A stretch of 64,000 nucleotides of DNA from Hofstenia miamia. Taxonomy: Eukaryota; Xenacoelomorpha; Acoela. Where the stretch lies: the NCBI GenBank assembly GCA_004352715.1, contig SCFE01000100.1, positions 99,376 to 163,375 of the forward strand, read 5' to 3'. Position 1 is the stretch's first letter. Each line of letters starts with the position of its first letter. Positions 11,035 through 21,289 of the stretch are shown piece after piece. The notes below the pieces were generated by a model. That model was not told the DNA's origin. It made no database searches and was given only the letters and a program-made list of their open reading frames with translations. A program made the position numbers and the translations under genes.

Positions 11035-11297
11035 CCACCCTGAACAAGATGCCTCACCTAGGCGTGGGAGACACGTTTCTCTGCTTGCTGAGGCCTGCAT
11101 ACGAAAGAGAGGACGTCAAGAAGGTGCTGAGGAGAGTCTGATTCCTTGTGGGCAACACGTTGCTCCAAGACTTGGAGAGCTGATAGCACTGACGCAGACG
11201 CCCTCCACATCTCGCCCCTACGTGGGGAGACATGTTTCTCCACGTGCGTGAGAGGAGCTGGCTACCCCTACCTCACGAACTTTTGATTATAGAACTC
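11035..11297 (+). other. GC-rich palindrome-bearing spacer after pol of element A1
   Basis: Contains three spaced near-palindromes: GGGAGACACGTTTCTC (from 11066), GGGCAACACGTTGCTCC (from about 11150) and GGGGAGACATGTTTCTCC (from about 11224). It is absent from the complete element at 38412, where pol is followed almost directly by GAGAGGAGCTGGC. No protein frame is shared among copies. Confidence 0.6.
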
Positions 11298-11298
11298 N
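11298..11298. other. Single N joining two copies of the same element
   Basis: Left of the N the sequence matches 16217-16236; right of it the sequence matches 6188 onward. Neither side matches across the junction in any other copy, so this looks like a contig join. Confidence 0.9.
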
Positions 11299-12116
11299 AG
11301 TCCCATGGGCAGATACCAGTATACAGCAAGCACTCTGTTCTTCCTAAATTCACTGGGCAAATCAACGCCGTCGCCCAGTCCTTCAACAAGTGGTTTTTTC
11401 TATTCGAGCTAACAATGAAACAACATAAGAATTCTCAAGAGACCGCCGTGTCGCAGTTCCCCTTGTATCTTAGTGGGTTGGCGTACAACCAGTATATGAT
11501 GCTTGACCAAAACATCAAAACCGACTATCAAAAGCTGGTAGGGTTCTTCGAAGACCATTATCAAGCGCCGCACATAAAACACCAGTATAAGACGCTTCTG
11601 TGCGACATGTCCTTTAAATTCGGTGACGACATCAGAAATTACATAACCCAAGTCGAACGCCTGTTTTGCCTGAGCAGCTTGTCAAAAGAGTATTCCAAAC
11701 ATGATTTGTTTTCGTACATTTGTTGAGGTTTCCCTGCGTCAATCCGAAATCGGCTGGAAGTCAGGTGCGATCCTGAGGACAGCCTCCACGAAATAATCCA
11801 CAAGGCTATCAGCGTGGTATATATGCTTCAAAACTCCCAACATATCAACAGTGACATTACGAAATTCTCCGGCGTGCCAGGGACGAAAAATTTTGAACTC
11901 AGAAAGCCTGGTAAGAAAATGTTTGACTTGTCATCGGTGCGATGCTATATGTGTGGAGACAAAGGACATTTGAAATCCCAATGTAAGGCAAAAATCCAGC
12001 TTGTTGCCAATGGCGAGGGCTTTATCGTTGATGAACCTTCCAATGAAGCCTTGTGTGTCGACGACTTAATCGATCTTGATACCGATCAGCCTACCACATT
12101 GCCGGATTTAAATTAG
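11299..12116 (+). pseudogene. gag: gag of element A1' (5'-truncated)
   Basis: Same reading frame as the second half of the A1 Gag: core domain, then zinc knuckle CYMCGDKGHLKSQC near 11943, and the end DLN followed by TAG 12114-12116. A TGA at 11724-11726 replaces the CGA (Arg) present in A1 at the same place, a single C to T change. The first about 320 residues are missing because the copy begins at the N join. Confidence 0.88.
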
Positions 12117-12133
12117 TTGGAGCGCCGCCTCCA
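12107..12133 (+). promoter_or_regulatory. -1 frameshift signal of element A1'
   Basis: TTTAAAT at 12107-12113 precedes TAG 12114-12116. A 6-bp hairpin TTGGAG/CTCCAA follows, one pair longer than in A1. The -1 frame is open through KKRAQDHY until TGA 12182-12184, where A1 has CGA. Confidence 0.7.
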
Positions 12134-15100
12134 AAAAAACGTGCACAAGATCACTATGTCTTAGTGATCACCCAGCTAATTTGAAAAAATTTAATACCAG
12201 TTGAAGTGAACGGAAATATCATTAACGCCACAGTGGACACAGGAGCAGCGGCTTCTATCATCAGCGACGAATGTTGCAATGAACTTTGTTTCAATCAAGA
12301 TTCATTGGATCCCTCTAGTGCGAAGTTGATAGACGCCTCCGGAAACCCACTGTCTTTGAAAGGAAAGCTAACTGACGCCTCGATAAGAATCCACTCAGAG
12401 CCTTTCAAAGTCGACTTGTTGGTAGTAGACACGTCAAATCACCAGCTACCCTACGATCTCATCTTAGGCAACGATTTTTTGGAACGAAATTCCTGTGTTA
12501 TTGATTTCAAGAACAGTACTATATCTATCAAAGACCAGGAAACAACTCAATTGGTCACGGTTCCCAAAAAGGAGATCGTCTTCGACCTGGATGAGCCCGT
12601 ACTCCTTGAGCCGAAGCACTGGATGAGGGTCGCAGTTTCCTCGGATGCCGGCATTAACGGAGATGTCATGATAGCAGGGCACAAAGGTAAATACTTCCGC
12701 GGAGTCTCTTTTTCGCCAGATTTATGTAAAGTGATCAAAGGAAAATCGCACGTCACTGTTCTTAATGCGTCGTCTTCTGTAGTAAAAATCGGAGTTCACC
12801 AGCTACAACTGATCAGAGTGCCGGTAAAAGTTGAAAACGTTCCTGTAACTTGTTTGCCAATATGTACCGCCGTGCACGACATCGAAGCTCCCTCGCATCT
12901 GGTCAGGGTACCCACGGTTACCGAGAATTCTCATACGCATCTGAGTCAAAAAGAGAGAAGGTCTCTGGCATCTCTGCTTTACAGCAAGCATGACGTATTC
13001 AACTACAGTGCCATTAGTGTTGGACAGGCGGTTGGTGAAGAACAAACTATCAAATTAAAACATGACCGGCCGATTTGTTTGCCTGTACGTCGTGTACCAG
13101 AGAACCTGAAACATGAATATGAGAAGATCTTAAGCGACCTACTCGAAAGTGGAATTATACAGGGGAGTAACAGCCCCTACGCCGCACCCACTGTGTTTAT
13201 TCGCCAAGGTGAAAAGTATAGGCTCTGCATCGATTTCCGTAAGCTGAACGACATCACAGTTAAGGATGCGTACCCCCTGCCAAGGATAGAAGATCTCCTT
13301 TACGACGCAAGTAGATACAAATTTTTTTCATGCTTAGATCTATGCAAGGCATACTGGCAGGTGCCTATGCGCCCTTCTGACATTGCTAAAACTGCATTCA
13401 TTACCCCTTACAGGTTATACAAGTGGAAGTACATGGCCTTTGGCCTGTGCAACTCACCAGCTACCTTCCAATGATACGTCACTAAGATTTTGAAAGATGG
13501 TGCGAACCTCCTCAAACCAGGCATATCTGCCTATATTGATGATATCTTGGTCGCGAGCCACACTTTTGAAGAACATCTGGAGAAGCTTGATTGAACATTA
13601 GACTTACTACATAGAGTGGGACTTAAAGTGAACGGAACCAAATGCACCTTAGTCCAAACCAAAGTAACCTTCCTGGGTCGCATGGTTGAACCTGGAAAGA
13701 TCTCAATTAAGAATAATGTGAAAGATTTTCTGGATAAAATAGAGACGCCAAAAACCCACCGAGATGTCCAACGCTAACAAGACAAGAACAATCTTGAACC
13801 TATTGAGAAAGTCCACCGAGTTTAAATGGACGTGGCAAGTGCAAGAAGCTCTTGATGGGATAAAGAAGGAACTTAAGAAAATACCGTCTCTGAACACCCT
13901 GGATTACACGAAAGACTTCATCATCAACTGCGACACTAGTGTGGTAGCTATCAGTGGAATCCTCAGTCAGGATGTCAATGGCATCGAGAGTCCTATACAA
14001 TACTTTAGCCGGAAACTTCAGGCATCCGAAAAGAATTATGGTGCCACAAAGTGCGAAATGCTTGCACTCGTCGAGTCTCTAAAAAAATTTTGCTATTTCA
14101 TACTTGGTTGCAAGTTCACAGTGCGAACTGACAACAGCGCACTGGCCTGGCTGAAGAAATTCAGTTGCGACAAATCAAATATTGTTGCTAGATGGATAGA
14201 GTACCTCAACGACTTTACGTTCACTGTCAAGCATCGCCCTGGGAGGCGCCACTTGAATGCAGATTACTGGACAGCTCTCCGAGCTACGAGCGCAATCTAA
14301 AGAAACCAGGTGGTGAACAGGTTCCTTTTTCCTTCATCCCACACACTGAATATCAACTGATACCGGAAATAAACGCCGACTGGAATAGAAAGCCAATCCT
14401 CGCCATCTTAATGTGAGAAGAAATTTCAGAGGAAGAAATAATCTGCCACCAACATCGCGATTGGATATTAGACCAAATAATGAAAAGGATGAGAGATCCG
14501 TACTTTCCCACCTCCCCGGAGGTGAACCGATACTTCCACCACTATAACTGGCAAGTCACCAACAAAGGTCTGTTGTACGCCAAGAGTAAGAACAACAATC
14601 GCCTCGCCATCCCAGAGTATTTTAAACGGGACCTAGTATGGAGGGTCCACGAACGAGGCCACCTAGGCATTCTACAAATGGAGAAGACATTCAACTCCCC
14701 CTACGTCACCACAGGAATACGCGCAACAGTAATGGATGTTATCGATAAATGCGAAAAGTGCCTATTGAACAACATCCACCACTTCCCTCAGCAACTAGCT
14801 GAGATGGAATCAAGATCCACTGAAAGTCCTAATGAATTAGTACACATTGATCTGGAGCAGTTATCTAAAGATGACGAAGGCTTCCAATATTTACTCGTAA
14901 TAGTCGACCACTTCACCAAGTTTCCCTGGATTATTCCCTTGAACAGCACAACTGCGGAGGTGGTGGCTGAGAAGATCCTTAAAGAGTGGATCCTAAAATA
15001 CAGTCCCATGCGCAAACTTGTCTCAGACAGAGGTCCGCAATTCGAGAGCAACCTCCTGCGCGCTTTGATGAAAGAACTAGAAATAATACACGAATTAACA

Positions 15101-15970
15101 ACGGCTTACCATCATCAAGCAAATGGTTTGGTAGAAAGGCTAAATCGGACGCTCATCAAACTGATCCGAGTAGCGCTGTCCCGAGCCGCTGGCAAACAAT
15201 GGAAATGCATTGTGGAATGTGTCAAATACTTCTACAACACCTCGGTTCATACAACGACTGGCATTAGTCCCTTCAAAGCCATGTTCGGCAGAGAGGCCGC
15301 TACATCCTTAGCGATGATGTTTCCCAAATACACGGAGAGTGGTGTCGACCATTATGTCAATAGATTAATGAACGACATGCAGCAAATCCATCTAACAATT
15401 TGTCAGAATACCAACTGGTCCAGTATCCGACAAAAGAAAACTTTCAATAAGAAACTGTACGGTGAACCGCACAAACGCAGTGATAAAGTCTTTGCGTATC
15501 TACCTCGAATTATTACGGGTAGTCATCAAGTAAGGAAGCTTGCTAACGATTGGCAGGGCCCCTTTACCATCGAAAAAGTGCTTGATCATAACACATATAC
15601 CTTAAACAACGGTAAAACGGTACACTTTCAAAGGCTTAAGAGAGCCATAAAGGATATTGAACACGTAATTATAGATGATAATAATGAATTTACCCTAGTA
15701 GATAACGGTGTCGATGTGTATGAAAAATACGAAAATTTAACTAGTTTTTCCAAGGAGGATTTCTCCGACACCGAGTACAATTGTAACGATATTAATACTG
15801 AGAATCTAGAACCACGTACGCTCCCCCCAAGAAGGGCGAGAACTACTTACGATCCCAACATTTGGGATTTAAACCTTATCACTGCATTTAGGAATGAAAA
15901 AGACAAGTTGAAAACGAGAGTTGCCAGCTCCACCTGTCCGCCGTTGAGTGAGAAGGAGGATGGAAGGTAG
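12113..15970 (+). pseudogene. pol: pol of element A1', disrupted in RT, integrase intact
   Basis: Protease (VDTGAAAS), RT (YIDDILV with DD at 13538-13543), RNase H (TDNSALAWLKKF near 14126) and integrase are all recognisable. From 14480 to TAG 15968-15970 there is an uninterrupted 496-codon frame with the H-x3-H/C-x2-C zinc site, HIDLE, SDRGPQF and ANGLVERLN catalytic motifs and the WQGPF module, making it the best-preserved integrase in the window. Breaks upstream: TGA 12182-12184, TGA 13472-13474 (shared with the other copies), TGA 13592-13594, a 47-bp deletion near 13774 between GCT microrepeats that removes the RT thumb motif, and TGA 14414-14416 (shared with A1). Element function is therefore lost unless supplied by another copy. 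Confidence 0.9.
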
Positions 15971-16268
15971 CCAACGCAAATGAGATGCCTCACCTAGGCG
16001 TGGGAGACACGTTTCTCCGCTTGCTGAGGCCTGCATACGAAAGAGAGGACGTCAAGAAGGTGCTGAGGAGAGTCTGATTCCTTGTGGGCAACATGTTGCT
16101 CCAAGACTTGGAGAGCCGATAGCACTGACGCAGACGCCCTCCACATCTCGCCCCTACGTGGGGAGACACGTTTCTCCACGTGCGCGAGAGGAGCTGGCAA
16201 CCCCTACCTCACGAAATTTTGATTATAGAACACCCTTTAGAGTATTACAACCTGTAAATACCCCCCAT
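15971..16268 (+). other. GC-rich palindrome array between pol and ORF3 (A1')
   Basis: Near-palindromes GGGAGACACGTTTCTCC (about 16002-16018), GGGCAACATGTTGCTCC (about 16086-16102) and GGGGAGACACGTTTCTCC (about 16160-16177) are spaced by about 70-85 bases. A related GGGGCGACACGTTGCTTC lies in each family A LTR (from about 4294). The block ends in GAGAGGAGCTGGC, after which the sequence rejoins that of the complete element. Confidence 0.65.
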
Positions 16269-17238
16269 ATGAGCGACTCGATAGCCCCTTTGACCTCTTC
16301 TGCAGCCACTTCTACTATCTGATCACAAAAGACAGAAGAAAGAAAACAAAAGCTATCCAGAGTAGGCGACGAAACACTTCACCCTTACTTTATCGCAACG
16401 AGAAAAGCAATTGCAACTGTCCGCAAAAACATTTCAGAGGAGACCAAGGATCAACTTTGTCAGCAACAAGTCGGAAGCCATCAAAGCAAGCAGGACCAGC
16501 GAGTACAAAGCCGCACATGAAAAACTCATCGCAGGAGACAACGCTGAGCACGTGTTCATTGATGGTAAATTAACGATAACTGATATTTTTACAAGTGGAC
16601 TCGTGATCCATCAGCAACTGAGGACGATCCAGGAAAAACTAGCTGTGGTACAACCCCGCGTCCTTATTCTCTTTCAGGCAGCCAGAGATCTCATGTGGAT
16701 CAACAATGTTGAAACAGCGACCCGATACTACGATGTCACCAAACGAATAGAGATCATCACAATGCTTTGAGCAAACGTCTCGGATCCAGAAGAAATGACG
16801 CTGAGCCAAGTCCAAGAGTACTGCTTGCTTTTCTTAGACCACACCACCACAATGGGATCCCTTTGACAGGTTTTCCTTCACTTCTACCCAGACACTGAAA
16901 TAAGCGCCAACGATGCTCACACCTCTGATATGGATGCAACTATGATGCTCATGATTGCTCTGAAAGGCCTTCGACTCTACGAGCGGTTCTACGACACCTT
17001 CACTAGGCGGCTAAACAATCTCCGGAGAAGCTGCCCAGTCAGCAATCAGATGCCCACCATAAGGTTCCTAAGATTAAGAGACGAAGTGGTCATGCAATGG
17101 GAGGTGCTGATGCAATTAACTCGCGAAGCTAGCTATTCGAAAGTAACAACATGGGATGGTGACCTCGCAATAAAGATGATCGTGCCTACTCAAAGTATCG
17201 TTTCCAGGCCAGCCCTTCAACTGTTAGCCGAAAATTAA
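16269..17238 (+). pseudogene. ORF3 of element A1': unknown protein encoded between pol and the 3' LTR
   Basis: A third coding region, separate from pol, starts at ATG 16269 (MSDSIAPLTSS) and ends ALQLLAEN, stop 17236-17238. Conserved pieces, in order: DETLHPY (about 16370), IHQQL, YYDVTKRIEIITML (about 16725), FLHFYPDTE, and AHTSDMDATMMLMIALKGL followed by RLYERFYD (about 16915-17000). These recur in the copies at 38490-39090, 20277-21192, 24850-26590 and 40150-40660. Internal stops (for example TGA near 16321, where the sister copy has AGA), a deletion near 16465, TGA 16768-16770 and TGA near 16864 make it non-functional here. No signal peptide or membrane segment is evident, so it does not look like an envelope gene. 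I do not recognise the family. The Lys/Glu-rich helical composition suggests an intracellular protein. Confidence 0.8.
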
Positions 17239-17241
17239 TTT

Positions 17242-17256
17242 GAGCAAGGGGGGGTG
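17242..17256 (+). other. Polypurine tract of element A1'
   Basis: GAGCAAGGGGGGGTG lies directly before the LTR start TGTAGAG at 17257, the place where plus-strand priming occurs in LTR elements. The complete element has GAGCAAGGGCGGTG at 39094-39107. Confidence 0.75.
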
Positions 17257-17502
17257 TGTAGAGTAGCTCTGGGATTTCTTTGAATTTATTCTTTTATTAT
17301 ATCTTTGTGTTATTACGTCACCATGACGTATTGATTAATTTCAATCCTAGTTTGCTATCATTTAATTGATGTCCCCTCATTGGTGCTTTCATTTTGCTCA
17401 AATTTAATTTTGTGAGGGAATTTAGAAGTGATCATGTTAAACTACGTTGCTATCTAAAGTTGTAAACAAAGGCAGGTAATGATGACATTTTTGTATATAA
17501 AC
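17257..17502 (+). repeat. 3' LTR of element A1', cut at an N
   Basis: The first 246 bases match the 5' LTR at 3902 with scattered C/T and G/A differences, up to the TATA region (TGTATATAAAC), then a single N at 17503. The sequence beyond the N is unrelated, from another element on the other strand, so the LTR is truncated by an assembly join. Confidence 0.9.
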
Positions 17503-17503
17503 N
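17503..17503. other. Single N, second contig join
   Basis: Separates an LTR broken in its middle from a minus-strand RNase H fragment. No target duplication or element end is present at the break. Confidence 0.85.
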
Positions 17504-17753
17504 CATCTACTTTTTCAATATCTCTTTGATATTCTGGCAACGCTGTCCAAAAATCTGCATTCTTATGTAACGTTCCTTTCCGATGTTCTATCGTAAATTT
17601 AAATTCATTTAAGTATTCAATCCATTGCGATACAATTGACGATTTATCACCCAAAAATTTTTAAGCCACGCTAATCCACTATTATCAGTTCGTACTTTAA
17701 ACGTTTGTCCTATTAAAAAATAACGAAATTTCTTTATGCTTTCGACCAACATT
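17504..17753 (-). pseudogene. RNase H to integrase linker fragment of a gypsy-type element
   Basis: Reading leftward: MLVESIKKFRYFLIGQTFKV, then RTDNSGLAWLKNF, a one-base frame change near 17660, then DKSSIVSQWIEYLNEFKF and ADFWTALPEYQRD. This is the end of RNase H (the TDNSALAW-type motif) joined to the pre-integrase linker. It is closer to the minus-strand element at 23 kb (LPEYQRD in both) than to family A. Both ends are truncated. Confidence 0.8.
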
Positions 17754-18599
17754 ATATATAACTAGAAGTCGGCCAGAGGTCTACCATACAAAACAATGAG
17801 CAACATGTTGTGACTATTAAATAAACTATATGTAATAGAATATCAAAATACAATCTAAATAACCATCTAAATGTAAACACTGTTGAATCATCAATCGTCA
17901 TGTAGCATAGTGAATGTAATAAATAACTTAAGTTCATTGATAAGAAAGTTGACATGTAAAGCCTATAGGCTGCAATAACAATATCAGGCAAGCAATGACA
18001 ATTAGGAAAGCTATAACGGTAAAAAACTCCTATACCTACCCATAACCTAAGAGCACACAAGGTAACTACAGCTGTCACCCTCCCCGCTGTGGAATAGCTA
18101 TTAGGAGGCTGCTCCAGCATACCTTTAACCGGATGTGGGAACCACCATACAATTACCCTAGCTCGTAAAACGTTTAGCTTTCCATCAGAATATATAAAAT
18201 TACCTGACAAGAGAAAATAAATCCAAAGTAGATTTGCTCATCATTAATTACATCATGTTCAGTATATTTATAGCACTTGGTAATAAACAACTAAATACTC
18301 GACTAGTACCTGTTAATCATTCTTGTTTACAGTTTTTCCCTCGTTTAATATTTCTGCTACGATTACGCAACGTCAGCGTTAATTTGACTATTCTGTTTGA
18401 CCATCTTTCGTTTTGTCAAAATACTGTCAAGCATAATTTTAGATATAATTGCACAAAACATTTACAAAATGAAAATAATCAATCCTATCATGTTTTACAT
18501 TTTAATCCTTATAATCAATATTAATAATTTTAGTCTTTGTTTCCTTCATCCTTTTCTCTCATCTTGACCACTCATGATAGTTTGATGGATTATGTCACA
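17754..18599 (-). repeat. LTR-B copy
   Basis: Ends in plus orientation with GGATTATGTCACA, the reverse of an LTR beginning TGTGACATAATCC. It aligns with 30880-31429 through blocks such as AGGAAAGCTATAA, CCTAACCTAA, ACCTGACAAGA and CTAGTACCTGTTA. The left end is not sharp; it abuts the RNase H fragment. Confidence 0.55.
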
Positions 18600-18645
18600 A
18601 TATTAGATTGCAACACTAGTAACATTGCCATATGTGTGTGCTTAG
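18600..18645. other. Short spacer of unknown origin
   Basis: Forty-six bases between two LTRs. The last bases (GCTTAG) are not repeated after the LTR at 19812, so no target duplication is visible. Confidence 0.4.
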
Positions 18646-19812
18646 TGTAGAGTTGCTCAGGGATTTTTTCGAATTTATTCTTTTATTATATCTTTGTATT
18701 ATTACGTCACCATGACGTATTGATTAATTTCAATCCTAGTTTGCTATCATTTAATTGATGTCCCCTCATTGGTGCTTTCATTTTGCTCAAATTTAATTTT
18801 GCGAGGGAATTTAGAATTGATCATGTTAAACTACATTGCTATCTAAAATCTAAAAATTGTAAACAAAGGCAGGTAATGATGACATATTTTTGTATATAAA
18901 CTGAGACAACTGTAGCGAATGTTCAATAGACTTTGTCTACTCTTAACTGCCATCTTTACCGTTGTATTTCTTATTTATTAATTACTTTAAATGAAACTTA
19001 TTGCTTATGTCGGCAACAATTCGGGAGTGCTTTCACTAGCACGGGGCGACATGTTGCTTCTGGGGGTCTTTTGACTACCCAGTCTGAATTGTGGTTCATT
19101 AAGTTATGTATACGGTTATGTATAAGGAAATAATAAATCTCTCGTTCGTATTTCAACACGTACATGCACTTATAAAACCTTACACTGTGATGATACCATG
19201 CTGTTGGCTAGCANNNNNNNNNNNNNNNNNNNNNNNNNNNNNNNNNNNNNNNNNNNNNNNNNNNNNNNNNNNNNNNNNNNNNNNNNNTGCTTCTGGGGGT
19301 CTTTTGACTACCCAGTCCGAATTGTGGTTCATTAAGTTATGTATACAGTTATGTATAAGGAAATAATAAATCTCTCGTTCGTATTTCAACACGTACATGC
19401 ACTTATAAAACCTTACACTGTGATGATACCATGCTGTTGGCTAGCATGAATATCTGGCAATTACAGATTATTTAATAGTGAGCTGAGAGATAACAATGAA
19501 AATGAGAGTTTGTATTTTTGAAGTGAGATAGAAATTAAGCAAGTGAGACAAATAGGGTAGCACCAGTCAATAGGTTAAGCACTTTACTTCCAGATGTTCC
19601 GCTTTGGCTGGAAGCCACAGGAATTGGCCATCTTGGTTCTTACCTAAAAGTAGTTCTGTTACTTGGATGAATTACCAATGTTAGATCTATATGTTATAAG
19701 TTCTCTGTTAACCTGTTTCTGGAATCATGGCTGTTCAGTAAACGCTATTCAATCCTTTTGTGGAGTCAATTAAGTTTCTAGTTAAGTTTTCCTCCCAGCC
19801 ACCAATTCTACA
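18646..19812 (+). repeat. Family A LTR without internal region, containing a gap and a duplicated segment
   Basis: Begins TGTAGAGTTGC and ends AATTCTACA. It matches the LTR at 3902 end to end, but positions 19053-19213 are repeated at 19287-19446 around a 74-N gap. Without that repeat the length would be about 930. It may be a solo LTR made by LTR-LTR recombination, but the flanks (CTTAG and CTTCC) do not form a clean duplication. Confidence 0.85.
19214..19287. other. Gap of 74 N between overlapping contig ends
   Basis: The 160 bases before and after the gap are the same piece of LTR with two differences, so the two contig ends overlap and the gap should probably be closed or negative. Confidence 0.85.
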
Positions 19813-20276
19813 CTTCCATTAAATGAAGTTGTGCACCACCATCTCAAATACCCTAGTGCTTGAATGTTTAGCTTTCCATGACAATTAATAAATAAACCTG
19901 ACAAAGAAAAGCAAGGTAAATCCAATGAATTTAAGTCATCACCAAAATAATAAATTGCACCACTTTTATAATTGAAATTATTAAACACTCAAATATTTGG
20001 CTAGTACCTGTTAAATCTAAGTTGTTGACAATTTCCAATTTTCTGAGTTTCCTTTGTCTGCCAATTTACGCACATCAGCATTAATTAGCCTTTGTGACTT
20101 CAGCCTTTTGTCAAATATACTGCCAAATTAATTAATATAAAAATACTGCTTTCTAATTTTACAAATGATTTAACTAATCATAATCATGTGTGTACAATAA
20201 ATATTTATTTCAAAATTTAGTCTTAGTTCTTTCCTCTAATTATCTCAACTTGACCACATGATAGGATTATGTTACA
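19813..20276 (-). repeat. LTR-B copy (truncated) abutting ORF3 of the minus-strand element
   Basis: Ends in plus orientation with GGATTATGTTACA (20264-20276). It aligns with 18130-18599 and 31000-31429 (CTTGAATGTTTAGC, ACCTGACAA, CTAGTACCTGTTA, TTTGTCTGCCAA). On the minus strand its first bases supply the stop codon of the ORF3 fragment, so this LTR interrupts that ORF. The left side is replaced by the family A LTR. Confidence 0.6.
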
Positions 20277-21192
20277 CCAGAAATGGTGGGAGGTCTTTGA
20301 ACATTGTTCTTCCAATAATTACTATTCTTATCCCCTGGACTCTTGCCATCCTTAGCATTTGATCTAATTGTTTTTCTAAGTTTTTATTATACTTTTTTTC
20401 TTTGAGGATGTGGATGATCATTAGATTGTCCTTGTTGATATTGATTTCCAGTATTCTTGCTATTTGTTCTATGTATGCCATAATCCCCTGAGCTGTCTCA
20501 AGTGTGAAATTTTCATTGAACATGACGTGTACCATGCTGCACATATATGGTCTTTCTACCATCTTGTTTAACTCTCTCTGGTAGCTTATTATTGTGTTGA
20601 CCATTAGTCTTTTCTGTGCATCCAGTACAATGGGTAGGTTGCTGCCCTCTGTTCTCACTACTTTTCTTATATGGCTTTTTGATTCTGGTGACAATTTTTC
20701 ATATGCATTGTTCCTCATTTTTAGAGTTCCCATGAAATAGGGGTGCAGTGTTTCTCCATCTATTCTCAACATCCTCTTTTCTCTCTCTTTTGAGCATATG
20801 GTTCTTTCTGATGTGATCTCAGAGGGGGCGTGTAGCTGAGTAATCTTTAGTGCTTCAATGGTGCTCAGCTCACCATCCAGCAAGTCCATGCTGATGGTCT
20901 CTACTGAGTCGCCCTTGAATTGGCTCACAGTTGACTCTTTCAGCAATTGACCAGTTGTGGGATCCATAGATATGTCAGCCTCAAATTGCTTTTGTATGGG
21001 TATGGTTCTTTGCCCATTTGCACTGTCCCCAGGAACTCCAATTGAGTTGGCAAAGTGGACTTGAGGGAAAGTTGAGCTGCTTTTCACCAGTTCTCTGCAT
21101 GCCCTCAAATCAGTGTTGCAGATCTCTGGGGTTTTCACTGGTTCTCTGCTTACCCTTGAGTTGGTGGTGCAGATCTCCAGCAGGAGAGGCAT
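20277..21192 (-). pseudogene. ORF3, N-terminal part, of element B
   Basis: An open frame of about 305 codons starts at ATG 21192 (MPLLLEICTTNSR) and runs to 20277, where LTR-B sequence adds a stop. The first about 140 residues, Ser/Thr/Glu-rich, are not shared with family A. From about residue 145 the segment RIDGETLHPYFMGTLKM matches the DETLHPY block of family A ORF3, followed by SPESKSHIRKV against the sister SEETKDQL. The C-terminal half found in the other copies (the YDVTKR and LMIA.KG blocks) is missing because of the LTR insertion. No membrane segment or signal peptide is visible. Function unknown. Confidence 0.7.
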
Positions 21193-21289
21193 TATGTCTT
21201 TTCATCTCCCTGCCCTCAAATCAGCATTGGGGACTACTTGGACACCTTCTCACTCTGTACCTTTGATTAGTCATTGGTTCATTCTCATC

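Larger units (their letters stand above)
3902..11297 (+). mobile_element. Ty3/gypsy-type LTR retrotransposon, family A, 5' partial copy (A1)
   Basis: Carries a 5' LTR, primer-binding site, gag, protease, RT, RNase H and integrase in the usual Ty3/gypsy order, then a GC-rich palindromic tail. It stops at a single N (11298), before ORF3 and without a 3' LTR. From 6188 onward it is repeated almost base for base from 11299. Decay is light: a few TGA codons, one 8-bp deletion and one extra base. No chromodomain is visible after the integrase. Classification to the gypsy superfamily is secure from domain order; the exact clade is not. Confidence 0.93.
11299..17502 (+). mobile_element. Family A retrotransposon, 3' partial copy (A1')
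   Basis: Begins inside gag (equivalent to 6188) and carries the rest of gag, pol, the palindromic spacer, ORF3, a purine-rich tract and the first 246 bases of the 3' LTR. It ends at a second single N (17503). It is very similar to A1 but not identical: private TGAs, a 47-bp deletion in RT and an intact integrase. The two therefore look like separate copies or haplotypes joined head to tail by the assembler. Confidence 0.93.

Noticed and set aside
16269-17238. ORF3 as an envelope gene (endogenous-retrovirus-like element)
   Set aside because: No signal peptide, transmembrane helix or furin-type site is visible in any copy, and the composition is that of a helical soluble protein.
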